NCBI GenBank assembly: GCA_039583875.1
Contig: CM077150.1
Coordinates: 185,942,375 to 186,006,374, forward strand
DNA from: Platanthera guangdongensis
Lineage: Eukaryota; Streptophyta; Magnoliopsida; Asparagales; Orchidaceae
Reading direction: 5' to 3'
DNA length: 64,000 nucleotides
Shown: positions 42,688-54,008 of the stretch, one piece after another
Layout of the letters: each line of letters begins with the position of its first letter
Numbering within the stretch: position 1 is the first letter of the stretch
The notes under the pieces: model-generated
Database searches by the model: none
What the model was told of the DNA's origin: nothing
What the model saw: only the letters and a program-made list of their open reading frames with translations
Translations under genes and position numbers: made by a program

Positions 42688-43945
42688 TCACGGGTAGAAA
42701 CGTTTGAGGTCATCGCCGCTCCAAGTGTGGTTCAGGGTCCTCCCCTCCACGTCTTGGAGGTAGTAGCCTCCTGCTCCAAGGACCTTCTCTACTATGTAAG
42801 GCCCTTCCCAGCTCGGGTTGAGCTTGCCCAAGGGATCTGACCTTCCTGCTGCATCAACCTTCTTTAGCACCAAATCTCTTTCGGCGAACTGCTTGATCCT
42901 GATATGCTTATCGAAATACTTGGCCATCCGCCGCTTGATCTCTTCTTACCGGATTGCTGCAACATTCCGAAGCTCTTCTACCATGTCCAGCGAGAGGCGT
43001 ATCCCCTCCTCATTCTCCAAACTCCACGTCTCGTCTCCTTCGCTTGCGGTTGTGACCCGCGGGGACTGAACCTCGAACTCCACTGGTAGGACCTCCTCAC
43101 ACACGTGAGAAAGCTTGAAGGGGGTCTCACCGGTGGCCATGTTCGAGGTCGTTCGCAAAGACCACAGGACCAAGGGGAGCTACTCCACCCAATTTCCCCT
43201 TAAGTTTTCCACCTTCTTCTTGAGCAGGTTCACAATAATCTTCTTTACCGCTTCCACCTGGATATTGCTCCGGGGGTGGTGGACAGAGGCAAACCTAAGG
43301 TCTATCCCCAGCTGGGCGCAGAAACTGATGAACTCCTCGCTGGCAAACTTGGGACCGTTATCTGTTACTATTACTTGGGGCAGCCCGTGCCTGCAGACGA
43401 TCTCCCCCCCCAGACGAAGTTCCTTATGACTTGCGAGGTGACTTTAGCCAAGACGTTAACCTCCAGCCACTTGGAAAAGTAGTCGACCATGACCAGGAGA
43501 AACCTCCTCTGCCCACTGGCTGGAGGGAAAGGCCCGACCAAGTCCATCCCCCAGATGGAGAAAGGCTATGGCGATGTTATGATTCTAAGTCTTTGAGCAG
43601 ACAAGAGTTGGAGGGGGCGTACAGTTTGCACTTTTGGCACCTCTTTGCGAACTCTGATGCATCCTTCCTCAGGGTCTGACAGAAGTACCCCTGCCTTATT
43701 ATCCTTGCCTCCAATGTCCTTCCTCCCGAGTGGCTGCCGCACTTGCCCGAGTGTACCTCCCCCAGGATCCTTGGGACCTCTTCTTCGACTACACATCTTA
43801 TGATGCAACCCCCTTCCATCATCAGGTAATGAGCTGGCTTGCGCCTAAAGCCCTTTGCATCCTTAACCTCCTCCGTCAGCCTGCCAGTGGTCAGGAAGGT
43901 TACAAACAGGTCCACCCACGAGAATGGCCGACCTGCCTCCATCAT
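42688..43945 (-). pseudogene. pol: Element G integrase
   Basis: N-terminal zinc region: HSGKCGSHSGGRTLEARI and CQKCKLY. Core: IWGMDLVGPFPPASG, VIVTDNGPKFASEEF and IQVEAVKK, so D, D and E are present. Then MATGETPFKLSHVCEEVLPV and the C-terminal LNPSWEGPYIVEKVLGAGGY, ending DLKRFYP at 42688. Stops near 43180 and 42945 and a frameshift near 43410. Better preserved than A or C. Confidence 0.9.
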
Positions 43946-44143
43946 CTCCCCTTCCTCGATTGCTGGCCGAAAAAGTTCAGTCAGGGTCCCTCATCCCCAA
44001 AGTCCAAACTTCGCCAATCGATCGGCGGCCGCACTCTCCTCCCTGGGGACATGCTGGATTGAGAATGACCGGAACCCACCGATGATCGCCCTTACCTTGG
44101 ATAGGTATTTTATGAGGGTAGGCTCCCGAGCGTCAAACTCTCC

Positions 44144-44380
44144 TTAGATCTGTGACGCTACTACCATCGAGTCAGTGAAGGCCTCCACATCCTGGATCTC
44201 AAGCTCCTTTGCCAAGCGAAGGCCGGCGATCACGGCCTCATACTCTGCTTGGTTGTTGGTCACCGGAAAGTGGTAAGCCACTGCCTGCTCTATCGCGAAT
44301 CCCTGGGAGCTTATCAGCACCACTCCTCCCTCGAGGGAATACTTTCCCGAGGCCCCATCAACCATCATCTTCCACACTTC
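44144..44380 (-). pseudogene. Element G second RNase H (archaeal-type)
   Basis: VDGASGKYSLEGGVVLISSQ, then VTNNQAEYEAVIAGLRLAKE, then EAFTDSMVVASQI: the D, E and D positions of an archaeal-like RNase H. It is separate from the ordinary gypsy RNase H at 44381-44770. Tat elements carry both, in this order before integrase. A stop follows ASQI, so it is broken. Confidence 0.88.
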
Positions 44381-45840
44381 CTATGGCTGCGGCTCCCCCT
44401 CCTCGGCTTCAACAACATAGTCCGCCAGAAAGTCCGCCACCGCTTGCGCCTTAATGGAGAGTCTCGGAATGAAAGAGATGCCGAACTCGCTTAGTTCGAT
44501 GGACCACTTAGCAAGTCTTCCCGAGTGCACTACCCCTTCAAAGATCTTGCGAATAGGATGGTCGGTCACCACCCTAATCGAGTGCGCTTGAAAATACGGC
44601 CGGAGCTTCCTTGCCGAGACGACCAAAGCGTAAGCCATCTTTTCGAGGATGGGATAGCGGAGCTCTGCCTTCTTCAAGATCCGGCTGATGTAGTAGATTG
44701 GCAGTTGATTCTTTCCCTCTTCCCTTACTAGAACGGAGCTCACCGCCTCAGCTCCTACTCCAAGGTACAAGGTCAGGTCCTCCCCTTCTTTTTGGCTTTG
44801 AAGCAGAGGAGCCTGAGAGAGCTGTCTCTTCAGCCCTTGGAAGGCTTCTTCGCACTCGGCGATCCACTCAAACCTTTGGATCCCTCACAGCACCTTGAAG
44901 AATGCAGAACACTTGTCCCCAGACCTGGAGAGGAACCTGCTTAGCCCAGCCAATTTGCCTGTCAAGCGCTGGACCTCCTTGGCATCGTGAGGTGATTCTA
45001 AATCTAGGATGGCCTTCACCTTGTCTGGGTTGGGCTTTACCCCTGCCGGAGTCAAGAGATGCCCATGGAACTTCCCGCGGCTGGCCCCGAAGACACACTT
45101 CAAGGGGTTCAGCCTCAACTTAAATCTTCGCAGGGTGGCGAAAATCACTTCTAGATCCTGCAGGTGCGAATCCACACACTTGATCTTGATCATCAGGTCA
45201 TCGACATAAACCTCCAAGTTTCTCACCCTTTGATCTCGGAAGACCCGATCCATCATGCGTTGGTATGTAACCCCTGCGTTCTTCAACCCAAAGGGCATCA
45301 TCTTATAACTGAAGCATCCCTCCCTTGTGATGAAGGAAACATCCTTTACATCAGGTGGGTGCATTCAGATCCGCTGATAACCTGAAAAAGCATCCAAAAA
45401 GCTCATAATAGAAAAACCGATGGCTGAATCAACCAGCACGTAGATCTGAGGTAGGGGTAGCAATCCTTAGGGAATGATTTATTTAATAAAGATAAGTCAA
45501 TACACATTCACCATTTCCCACCCTCTTTCTTAACCATTACCACATTAGAGATCCAGCCTGGATATTGGATCTCCGAGATGAAGCCGGCCTCCAGGAGCTT
45601 CCTGACCTCCTCGCGGATGGGTTCCTCCAGCTTGGTGGCGTTGGCCCTCATCTTTTGGCATATGAGACGAGTACGGGTGTCCAGGTTTAGGCGGTGGCAG
45701 GCCACGTATGCGTCGATGACCGGCATGTCTGCCGCGCTCCAAGCGAAGATGTCGATGTTGCTTTGGATGCAGGCCCGCACTCGCTCCTGATCCTCGGGAC
45801 TCAAGCACCCGTTGACCCGCACCCTCTGCACCTACCCTGC
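44381..45840 (-). pseudogene. pol: Element G reverse transcriptase and first RNase H
   Basis: RT: RTRLICQKMRANATKLEEPI, VRKLLEAGFISEIQYPGW, FMVVK-like NVVMVKKEGGKW, then FSYKMMPFGLKNAGVTYQ, catalytic YVDDLMIK, FGASRGKFHGHLLTPAGV and LAGLSRFLSRSGDK. RNase H: LYLGVGAEAVSSVLVREE, then YPILEKMAYALVVSARKLRPYF. Stops and shifts at several points (near 45500, 45365, 44884). YVDD is intact. Confidence 0.9.
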
Positions 45841-46140
45841 ACTGATGAAGTCCTCCATATCCACTACTTCCTTTGCCGGCTCTAGCCGCGAATGCTCCCA
45901 GCCGACCCTTGCTTCTTCTTCCAGCTCCAACTCCTCCCTTCCTACTTCCTCCTCAACCTCCATCACCCCCTTCGGGCTCTCCTGCTGCTGCTCGACCTCC
46001 ACACCCCTCTAGGCCTCCCTCTCAGCTTTTCCCTGCTCCTCTGCCATCTCCTTCCTCACCTCTCCTAGGCTCATCTCCTCTTCTCAGACGTCCTCCTCTT
46101 GCTCCGCCATCTCCCTCTCTAGCTCTTCCTCCTCGGCCAT

Positions 46141-48258
46141 CTAGGACACGGTGTTGACCGCCGTCACATAGCATTGCCTTGCTACCTTCGGATCCACCCT
46201 GATCCTAACCTGTACCCCTCCGTTATTGAACTTAAGACATTGGTGGAACGAGGAGGGGACACAGCGAAAGGCCCTGATGAGGGGACTCCCAAAGATGGCG
46301 TTGTAACTACTCGGAGCATCCACTATCATGAACGTGCAGTTCCGTGACACGCCTCCCAACTTCACATGCAACCCTACCCCTCCTTCTACTTCCTCCTCTC
46401 TCCAGAAAATCCGAACAGTGGTCCATTTGAAGCCAAAACCCTTTTCCACTCAACCTTCATCTCATAAAAGGCCTTCTTGAAGATAACATTCACTGAGCTC
46501 CCGTTGTCCACCAGTATCCTCGAGACCGTGAAATCCTCCACTGCCATCTGGATCACCAGGGCGTCATAAAACGGATCTTCATAGTCTGGCATGTCTACTG
46601 ACGAGAAGGTGATCTTTTCTTCCGGCGGGGGAGCCTGAGAGGTAGAGGCGACCCCCCTTTGGTACATGGTTTGAAGGCTCGCCTTGCGGGTTGCCTCGAT
46701 CCCCACTCCTCCGTGGATCACCCTGATCCCTCCCCGGGTTCCCACGTCTACCCGGTCCTCACATCTATCTTCTCCCTCCCCCTGCTGCACTTCCACGATC
46801 CTAACGGGCGGATCCTGCCTCCCTGCTCCTCTTGCTTCTCTCAACTCTAAGAACTCATGACAGGTGGTCGTCGCGTGACCTTCCTCCTGGTGGAAGTCAC
46901 AAAAGAGCAATGCCGCCCTACCCCTTCTTCCTTTTCCTCCTCCTCTTCTCCCAGCTCCTCGAACTCCTCTCCTTGCTCCTCTTCCTCTGCCCACCTCCAT
47001 GGCCTCTTGCAGCGACGGGAGGTGGCCCCTTGGACCCTATCTCCACGCCGGTTGGTCAAACCTCCTGGGTTCCCGTAAGTTATCTCTTCCCTGGTAGCCT
47101 CCTCCTTAGCCCTGGGGGCGACCCTCCTGGGGCCTCCAACCCAATCGGTTGTTCAGCTCCCGGGCCCCTATACCTGCTGCTGCCCCTGCCCTCGAGGTTC
47201 TTGCCTCCTTATTTCTTCTCTTTGCGCCCTCTGATCTCTCGGCTCCCTCTGTCTTCCCGTTGCAGGCTCCTTCACATCATCTTCCGCCAGCCTGGCCAAC
47301 TTCCTGGCAAACACCGAATTTTCCCTCTCAAAGTCTATCTCTTTCACCACCCACTCCATGAGCTCCTCAAAGGAGAGGGGGGCACTCTCTTCAACTCCAT
47401 ACTGAAGAATCCCGACATCAGCCCCTGGGTGAAGGCGAGCATCAGCCCGTACCCTGGGACCTCCTAGACCAGGAAGATCTCTTCCTGAAACCGGTCAATG
47501 TAGTGACCCAGTGTCTCGTCCTTCTTCTGCCTCACTGCAAACAGGCACTCTGCCTCCTTCTTCTGCTTCTTAGACATTGAGAACCTCAACAGAAACCCTC
47601 AGCGCAGATCTTCAAAGCTGTATATCGAGCTGGCCGGTAACTGGTGGAACCAGTCCCGGGCCTTCTCCTTCAATATTATGGAGAACAACCGACACTTGAA
47701 GGCATCTGTCATCTGCCTTATTGAAATCACGTCTTTGTACCACTTCACATGCTATACAGGGTCATCCTTCCCTGAGTAATAGGATATGTTCGGCTCCCGG
47801 AACCCCTCTGGCACCGGAGCTGAGATGATGAGCTCGCTGAAAGGGCTCTCGCCTCATGCCTATCGAGAAGGTATATCTCGCGGCCTCGGCTGGCTGCCCC
47901 GATCCGCGAGACCGTGCCCAGGGAAGAGTTCTCGCACAGCCGCCTCCCTCTCTCCCAAATCTGCCAGAGTCTCCTTCCCTGGGCGCTGGCCTGGGAAGAG
48001 CTCCCGCGCGGCCACGTCCCTCTCACCGACTTTCACCGGGACCTCCTTCCCGGGGCGCTGCCCAGGGGCATTCTCGCCCAAGAGCGGGACCGCCTCCATT
48101 GGAACCTGAGGAGTCGCCCACTCACTCCTCGCCGAGAAGGCCAAGCTAATGGTCTGCAGGACTTCTCGCCTGAAGTCCTCCAACATCTTCCTCGTCGCCT
48201 CCTCTCCCTGGGTGGGGGAGCATCCAGAACCAGACCCTTCATCTTCACCTCCAGCCAT
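46141..48258 (-). pseudogene. gag: Element G gag and protease
   Basis: ATG at 48258 (MAGGEDEGSGSG). The N-terminal part carries two copies of a segment containing ELFPGQRPGKE. Capsid: PFSELIISAPVPEGFREP, VKWYKDVISIRQMTDAF, ARDWFHQLPASSIYSFEDL and ERENSVFARKLA, with TAG stops after DDPV and FEDLR. The zinc-binding motif CDFHQEEGHATTTC is the C-H-H-C variant usual in Tat elements. Protease: SRILVDNGSSVNVIF (D-N-G), then LGGVSRNCTFMIVDAPSSYN and FGSPLIR to 46141. At least three frames are used, so it is broken. Confidence 0.88.
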
Positions 48259-48316
48259 GGGACTAAAATCAAGGCTTTCTTGTATCAGCTGCCTTCCACG
48301 CTCACCGCACAAGAAC

Positions 48317-49029
48317 TGTTGAAGCCAAAATTGACCTCAACGGGAGTTCAAAAATAGGGGTGCAACCAACACTACTTCTCTCGAGCCCCGACCCTCAACT
48401 AGTTGCAAAGGACCTAAGACCGACCCAAAGCATCAGCAAGGAGGTCTCACCTCACACCCGGAATATCTCTGAGAGCTTCCCCTCCAAAGCCAAAAGCTGC
48501 GCTAAGAGCTCCTCAGAAAGCACTAGAGATTTGGAGGATAATTAGTGCTTGCTTTCTAAGGAGCCCTTATGGGTCTATTTATAGCCTTTTGCTGACTTGA
48601 GATTACTGAAATACCCCTGGCTGACCTGCCAATAGCCAAATCCCGTTGTTTGTAAAGTACTAAATACAGCCCCTAGGGGCGTATGGGTAATTTTACCTGA
48701 GTGTAATTAGGTAATTTTACCCCGGGCCCTGGGCCCCACTCGGCGAGAACCCTGAGCCGAGAACCTTCTCACCCCCACTCGAAGCCCTCTCGCCAGCCCT
48801 TACTCGCCAGCCCCTAGTCGTTGGCGGGTCTCGGTCGAGGCCTGGCGCGAGCAGCCTCGCCTGGCTTATGAGTGGGAGCTCCACCAGAGCTTAGCGCAAG
48901 CGCAAGCGTTCCCGCCCACTCATGGGCGGGAACTTCTTCAAGGCGGGAGCTCTTCTGGTCTGAAGCCCGAAGCTAGCCTGAAGCTAGTCCAATCCTCCAG
49001 GTCCCACTCAGCTAATATGGGGTTGTACA
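48317..49029 (-). repeat. Element G 5' LTR
   Basis: 713 bp, matching 38291-38993 with roughly 30 or more differences by eye, including a short duplication of GAAGCTAG near 48970. Older than SV1. TATA CTATAAATAG (minus) near 48580. Confidence 0.92.
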
Positions 49030-49034
49030 CTTGC

Positions 49035-49830
49035 TTAGTCCATAAATGGACTTAGGCAATTTGCATACCTTTGGAGTGTCACTAGGAATAAGAAATCCCT
49101 CAGGTTGTTCCATATAGATATCCTCAGAGAGGATCCCATTTAAGAAGGCAGTCTTGACATCCATTTGAATTATCTCATAATTCAGTTATGCTGCAATAGC
49201 AAGTAAAATTCTAATGGACTTAAGAATAGCTACAGGTGAAAAGATTTCATCATAGTCAACACCTTGTCTTTGACGATAACCTTTTGTCACAAGTCTTGCT
49301 TTGTATATTGCAATGTGACCATCGAAATCCAATTTTCTCTTATAGATCCATTTGCGTCCAATAGGTACAAGACCTTTTGGAGGATCTACAAGAGTCAAAA
49401 CCTTGTTAGAATACATAGAGTCCATTTCTAATTTTATGGCTTCAAGCAATTTTCTAGAATCAACATCACATGTTGCTTCTTCATAGTTTTTAGGGTCTTT
49501 AATATCACTATCCTCAACAAGGAATAATGACTCAACTACATCATGCATGAGACCATAACGCTCTGGAGCATGAGACTCTCTAGTGCTCCTTCTAAGAGGA
49601 CATGTATTAGAAGAACCTCCAACTTGAATAGGGATCTCTTTAATTATGGGCTCAATGGTTATTTCTTTGACTTGTTCATACAAGTCAATTTTTCTCCCTG
49701 CACCGCCTTCTTTGATAAACTGTTTTTCCAAAAATATAGCATGCCTACTAACATAAGTAGTTTGATCAGTGGGATGGAAGAAAAAATATCCCATAGTTTC
49801 TTTGGGATAACCAATGAATCTACATAAAAA
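49035..49830 (-). pseudogene. pol: Element F RT (N part)
   Basis: LRRSTRESHAPERYG, NYEEATCDVDSRKLLEAIK, MDSMYSNKVLTLVDPPKG, PIGRKWIYKRK, ARLVTKGYRQRQGVDYDEIF. TAA at 49185-49183 where a residue should precede LNYEIIQMDVKTAFLNG. It ends TPKVCKLPKSIYGL, at the G insertion. Joins 38285 downward. Confidence 0.92.
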
Positions 49831-49869
49831 GATCTTCCTTATAACTTGTCCACCTTGAGTTTCTTAACA

Positions 49870-50926
49870 TAGGCGGGACATCCCCAAATTCTTAAAAAAA
49901 ATTAAGATTTGGCTTTCTACCATTCTATATCTCATATGGGGTAGTAGAAGCAGATTTAGGAGGTACCTTATTTAAGATGAAGGTAGTCGTCTCCAAGTCA
50001 TGACTCCATAAGAAAATAGGTATATTAGTATAACCAATCATTGATCGGACCATATCCAATAAGGTCTGATTTCTTCTTTCAGAGACTCCATTATGCTTAT
50101 GAGTGTCAGGTGGTGTCCATTGGGATAATATTCCATTATCTTTAAGATAACTAAGAAAATCAGAGATAAGAAATTCACCTCCTTGATCTGATTGAAGAGC
50201 CTTAATGCCCATGCCTTTCTATTTCTCTACTTCTAATCTAAACTCCTTGAACACTTAAAAGACTTCAGACTTGTGCTTTAGAAGGTACATAAATTCATAC
50301 CGTGAAAGATCATCGGTAAAGCTCACAAAGTAGTTATACCCTCCACGAGCTGACTCTGGAAAAGGACCACACACATCGGTATGTATGAGTCCTAATAATT
50401 GATCAACCATGGTACTCTGACCCATAAAAGGTACTTTAGCTATTTTCCCATGGAGACATGCTTCACAAGTTAAGTAAGGTTCAAAACCTGATGGATCAAT
50501 AAATCCTTCTTTTCCTAACTTTGTAATGTGATCTTTTCCAATATGACCAAGACTTAAATGCCTGAGATAAAAGGGATTAAGGTCATCTCTAAGTCTCTTA
50601 GTCACTATTAGATTTGATTTATGCTCAATATTAGTAATCTCATTACTAGTTCTTATCATAAATAAATTGTCAATGATATTTCCAAATCCTACACGTTTAG
50701 ATTTGAAATAAATGCGACAACAATTGTCTTTAAAAGAAAATTCATAATTCTCCTTCAAAAGTTTTGGAATGGAAATGAGATTCTTAAAGACATTCTTAAA
50801 GACTAAACAATCTCGCAAAATGATAACATGCCCAGAAGCTAAATGAAGATGATAGTCTCCTATAGCGATAGTAACAACCCTTGCTTTATTTCCGACAGTG
50901 AGAAATAATTCATTTGGCTCCAGCAT
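49870..50926 (-). pseudogene. pol: Element F integrase
   Basis: Zinc region RHLSLGHIGKDHI and CEACLHGK. Core D, D, E in IHTDVCGPFPES, LQSDQGGEF and NGVSERRNQTL. A stop near 50260 splits two frames, with another near 49925. Catalytic residues are intact. Confidence 0.9.
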
Positions 50927-51872
50927 CCGACTTCTCTCTAGATCCTACACATTCATACAAATATGAGTAGTTGCACCAGAATCTAGAACCCAAGTGTCAG
51001 ATTCTAATCTACCATATAGATCAATATGAGATATCATAAGAACTATACCTTCAGAAGGTGCAGTCTTGGGTTTATCCTTCAAACTAGCAAGGTACTTTCT
51101 GCAGTTCCTTTTCCAGTGTCAAGGGACATCACAAAAAAAAACACTTTCCTTTTTCATCTTTATTACTGTTCACTTTCCTTTTACCTGGCTTTTTCATCAT
51201 TCTTTTGACAACTTTCTTGCCCTTGAAAGATGATTTCCCTCCTTTCACTACTAGTGCAGTTGCACCACAATTCTTCTTTAGATCCTTTTCGGCCACAATA
51301 AGCATGTTGAGTAACTCAGGAAGATTTCCCTCCAACTTGTTCATGTGGAAGTTTAGGACAAAGTGAGAAAAATAATCTAGAAGTGATTGTAGCACAAGAT
51401 CTACAGTCAATTCGTGATCCATGGCTAGACCCAATCTACCTAGTTCTTCAATATACCCAATCATCTTTATGACATGATCATGGACAGATGCCCCTTCTAT
51501 CATTCTGCAACGAAATAGTGCCTTGGACACATCATATCTGATGGCCCTACAAATCTTGTCATACAATTCTTGCAAATGCAAGATGATGGTTCTAGCATTT
51601 TCCATCTCATGGTGCTGCCTTTGAAGGTCCACATTCATAGAAGAGAGCATGTATGATCTAACTTTTAAATCATCATCTTTCCACTTCACATATGTTTCCT
51701 TCTCATCTTCTGTTGATTCAGAGGACAGTGATGCATGGGGTTGCTCATTAAGAACATGGGTCAATTTTTCATAATTGAGAACTATCTTTATGTTCATTAA
51801 CCAGTATAGAAAGTTATGTCCATTAAGATTATGCTTCTCAAGCATAGAAGACATGGGATTTTTACTACCCAT
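50927..51872 (-). pseudogene. gag: Element F gag and protease
   Basis: ATG at 51872 (MGSKNPMSSMLEKHNLNGHN). Capsid: FLYWLMNIKIVLNYEK, WKDDDLKVRSYMLSSM, MIEGASVHDHVIKMIGYIEE. At the zinc knuckle (GKCFF) a T run causes a frameshift near 51135. Protease TWVLDSGATTHIC with D-S-G intact, then a TAG after CMNV. Confidence 0.88.
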
Positions 51873-51963
51873 TTTGAAAAAGCTTTTAATAAATCTGTGC
51901 AGAAATAGAAATTTGTATTAGGTTTTGCATAAAGAATCAAAACCTTATCATTAAGGGCTTAAA

Positions 51964-53930
51964 ACTCTTTCTTGGATCATGTGCCTTCACCCCACTAGTG
52001 GAGCACACATTTGATTGATCCTTCTGGAGTGTCACAAACTTGACAGTTTTAGAAGGTGAATTTGCCTTCTGAAATAATGTCCTCTTATCAGGGAATTCAG
52101 ATTTGAAATGATGATTGATGTGATTAATACCCAGCTTCTCAGGTACTGGGCACGTTGCAGCTTTTGGCAACTGACCCTGTGACTGAGAAGGGTTAATCAC
52201 AATCCCCAATCTCTCTGTGAACTTTTGTTCCAGATATCTAATATGCTTTTTCTTTTCTTCCAGAAGCAAAGTCTGACACTCAAGACTTTTCTTGAGTTCA
52301 GACACCTCGTGACTTTTCTTATAGAACTCAATAGATTTATTGTTATAAAGATTTTATAAGGCATTAGGACTTCTATCTCCTTGGCATGCATTTTGGCAAG
52401 AATTCTGCTCTTCTTTAGGGCATCTAGTAGTAGTCCATAATTGTCAACAAATTGATAGACATCAGTCTCAGATTCTGAGCAATCTTTATCATAGGATGAA
52501 GATACACCAGTATCTGTACTGGTCTCATAGTTAGAGGAAGATGCAGAATTGAAAATAGGTTGTACCTTGATTGATTCTGAATTTGGCTGACTTCTTTCTT
52601 CTTCAGTCATTGCCATCAAACCATAACATCCATAGTCTTCATCATCCTCGTCATTCTCACTATCTGAGTGTGACAGAGGGGCCCTGATTCCTATCCTTGC
52701 AGCATGATATTTCTCCTCTTCTCCTGGATCTGCAGCAATAGATATCAGCCCTATATAGGCTTCTTCCTCTTTATCTTTAGAATCTGAGGATGAAGAATCT
52801 GTCCAGCATCTCTCCTTCTTAGCCACAAAGGAATTCTCCTTCTTATTGCCCCTGTGGTGATGGTAATGTTTTTCTTCTTCTTCTCATCTTCTTCCTTTCT
52901 TTTGACTGGGCAGTCAGCAATGACATGCCCAGCCTTGCTGCAATAATAATAGATGACATTATAAGAAATCTGTTTACTAGTTTTAAGGACATACCTGACA
53001 TCCTTGGATGACTTCCTGGGATAAGAGGATGAAGATGGCCTGCTCCTACAGTCCTTATTCTTTATGAACTTCTGAAATTGCCTGGAGAAGGCAGTTAGAT
53101 CTTTATCAGACATGCAGTTGTCTAATGAGCTTAGCTCAGAATTATCTGAGCTAGATTCAGCTTCCCTCCTTGGTGGTGAGGGAGTCTTTCTTCTGCTTCT
53201 TCTTGGGGCTTCTGCCTTGAATGCCATAGACTTGTCCTTGGACTTGAATTATCCATCTTCTCCTCTTCTTGTTTAGCAGCCAGCTGCATTTCATAGGACT
53301 ACAGTTTCCAAAGAGTGTTGGTGGAGGAGTGTCTGCTAGCTTAGCCATTTCCCTAATGGCATAAATCTTTGTGTCCCAATATCTAGTGAGAGATCTAAGG
53401 AACTTGTCATTCAGCTCATAATTGTTGAAGACCCTACCATAGGTTCTTAGTTCATTGACTGTCCTAAATAACCTTTCAAAACAGTCAGCAACTTTTTCAG
53501 ACTTGCTTTGCCTGAAGGCCTCATACTCTTGATTGAGCATGGAATTTCTATCATCTCTAACTTCCTCAGAGCCTTCCATGTAGACCACAAGGGTGTCCCA
53601 CATTTCCTTGGAGGTCTTACAGTGTACAATATTTTGGAAGGTTGAGTCATCAATGGCACTGGCTATAATAGTTTGTGCCCTTTTGTCCATGGTGGACAGA
53701 ATCACTTCATCTTTATCCATTTCTGAATATGCCTTAGGCACTCTTACAGTTAGATATATGGTGGAAGCCTTTGTAGGGACAAAAGGACCTTCCACTACTG
53801 TTTTATAGATCCTATGGTTAGATGCTTCCATGAACAGTCTGACCCTTTGCTTCCAAAGGCCAAATCCTTCCTCCCTGCAAATGGGAAACTTCATGGTCCC
53901 TAGCTCCTTATAATTCATTGTAGACCTCAT
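51964..53930 (-). pseudogene. gag: Element D gag, broken
   Basis: ATG 53930 (MRSTMNYKELGTMKFPICRE; an inner ATG may be used). UBN2-like capsid: MDKRAQTIIASAIDDSTFQ, MWDTLVVYMEGSEEVRDD, YELNDKFLRSLTRYWDTK. Frameshift near 53300 after PTLFG. Knuckle YYYCSKAGHVIADC has lost its first Cys. Tail: acidic segment (52800-52480), then helical ETDVYQFVDNYGLLLDALKK, SELKKSLECQTLLLEEKKK and IRYLEQKF, typical of the long Sirevirus Gag. Stop near 52350. Ends KAHDPRKS. Confidence 0.9.
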
Positions 53931-53994
53931 AATCTTATCTTATAACTAACCTTGGAGGTAAACTCAGATTATTAAATCCTTTTTTAGCAACCTC

Positions 53995-54006
53995 GCTCTG
54001 ATACCA
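53995..54006 (-). other. Primer binding site of element D (tRNA-iMet)
   Basis: TGGTATCAGAGC on the minus strand, two bases from the LTR end. Confidence 0.92.
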
Positions 54007-54008
54007 CA

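Larger units (their letters stand above)
38291..49029 (-). mobile_element. Element G: Tat-lineage Ty3/gypsy element with dual RNase H and antisense genes
   Basis: LTRs 38291-38993 and 48317-49029 (TGTTGAAGCC to GGGTTGTACA). Flanks ATTGT and CTTGC each differ by one base from ATTGC, the sequence expected from the interrupted copia motif YGLKQ, so this is a decayed 5-bp duplication. Minus-strand order: gag, protease, RT, RNase H, second archaeal-type RNase H, integrase, a 113-bp tandem array, antisense split genes, 3' LTR. The second RNase H is the mark of the Tat lineage. The primer site beside the 5' LTR (GTTCTTGTGCGG) is not the tRNA-Met type. Confidence 0.92.
35199..51963 (-). mobile_element. 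Element F: Ty1/copia element split by G, lacking its 5' LTR
   Basis: Minus-strand order: leader, gag (51872), protease, integrase, RT, [G], RT end and RNase H (to 37177), polypurine tract, 3' LTR. Not of the Sirevirus type (short Gag with a different capsid). The leader joins D sequence directly at 51963/51964 with no LTR or primer site between, so the 5' end was lost. The left border at 35199 is a guess from TGTTACA. Confidence 0.8.

Noticed and set aside
45812..47467. Plus-strand Pro/Ser-rich frames of up to 211 codons opposite G gag
   Set aside because: Antisense of Glu/Arg-rich gag and protease, without introns, TATA box or domain, unlike the antisense genes at 39189-41983.
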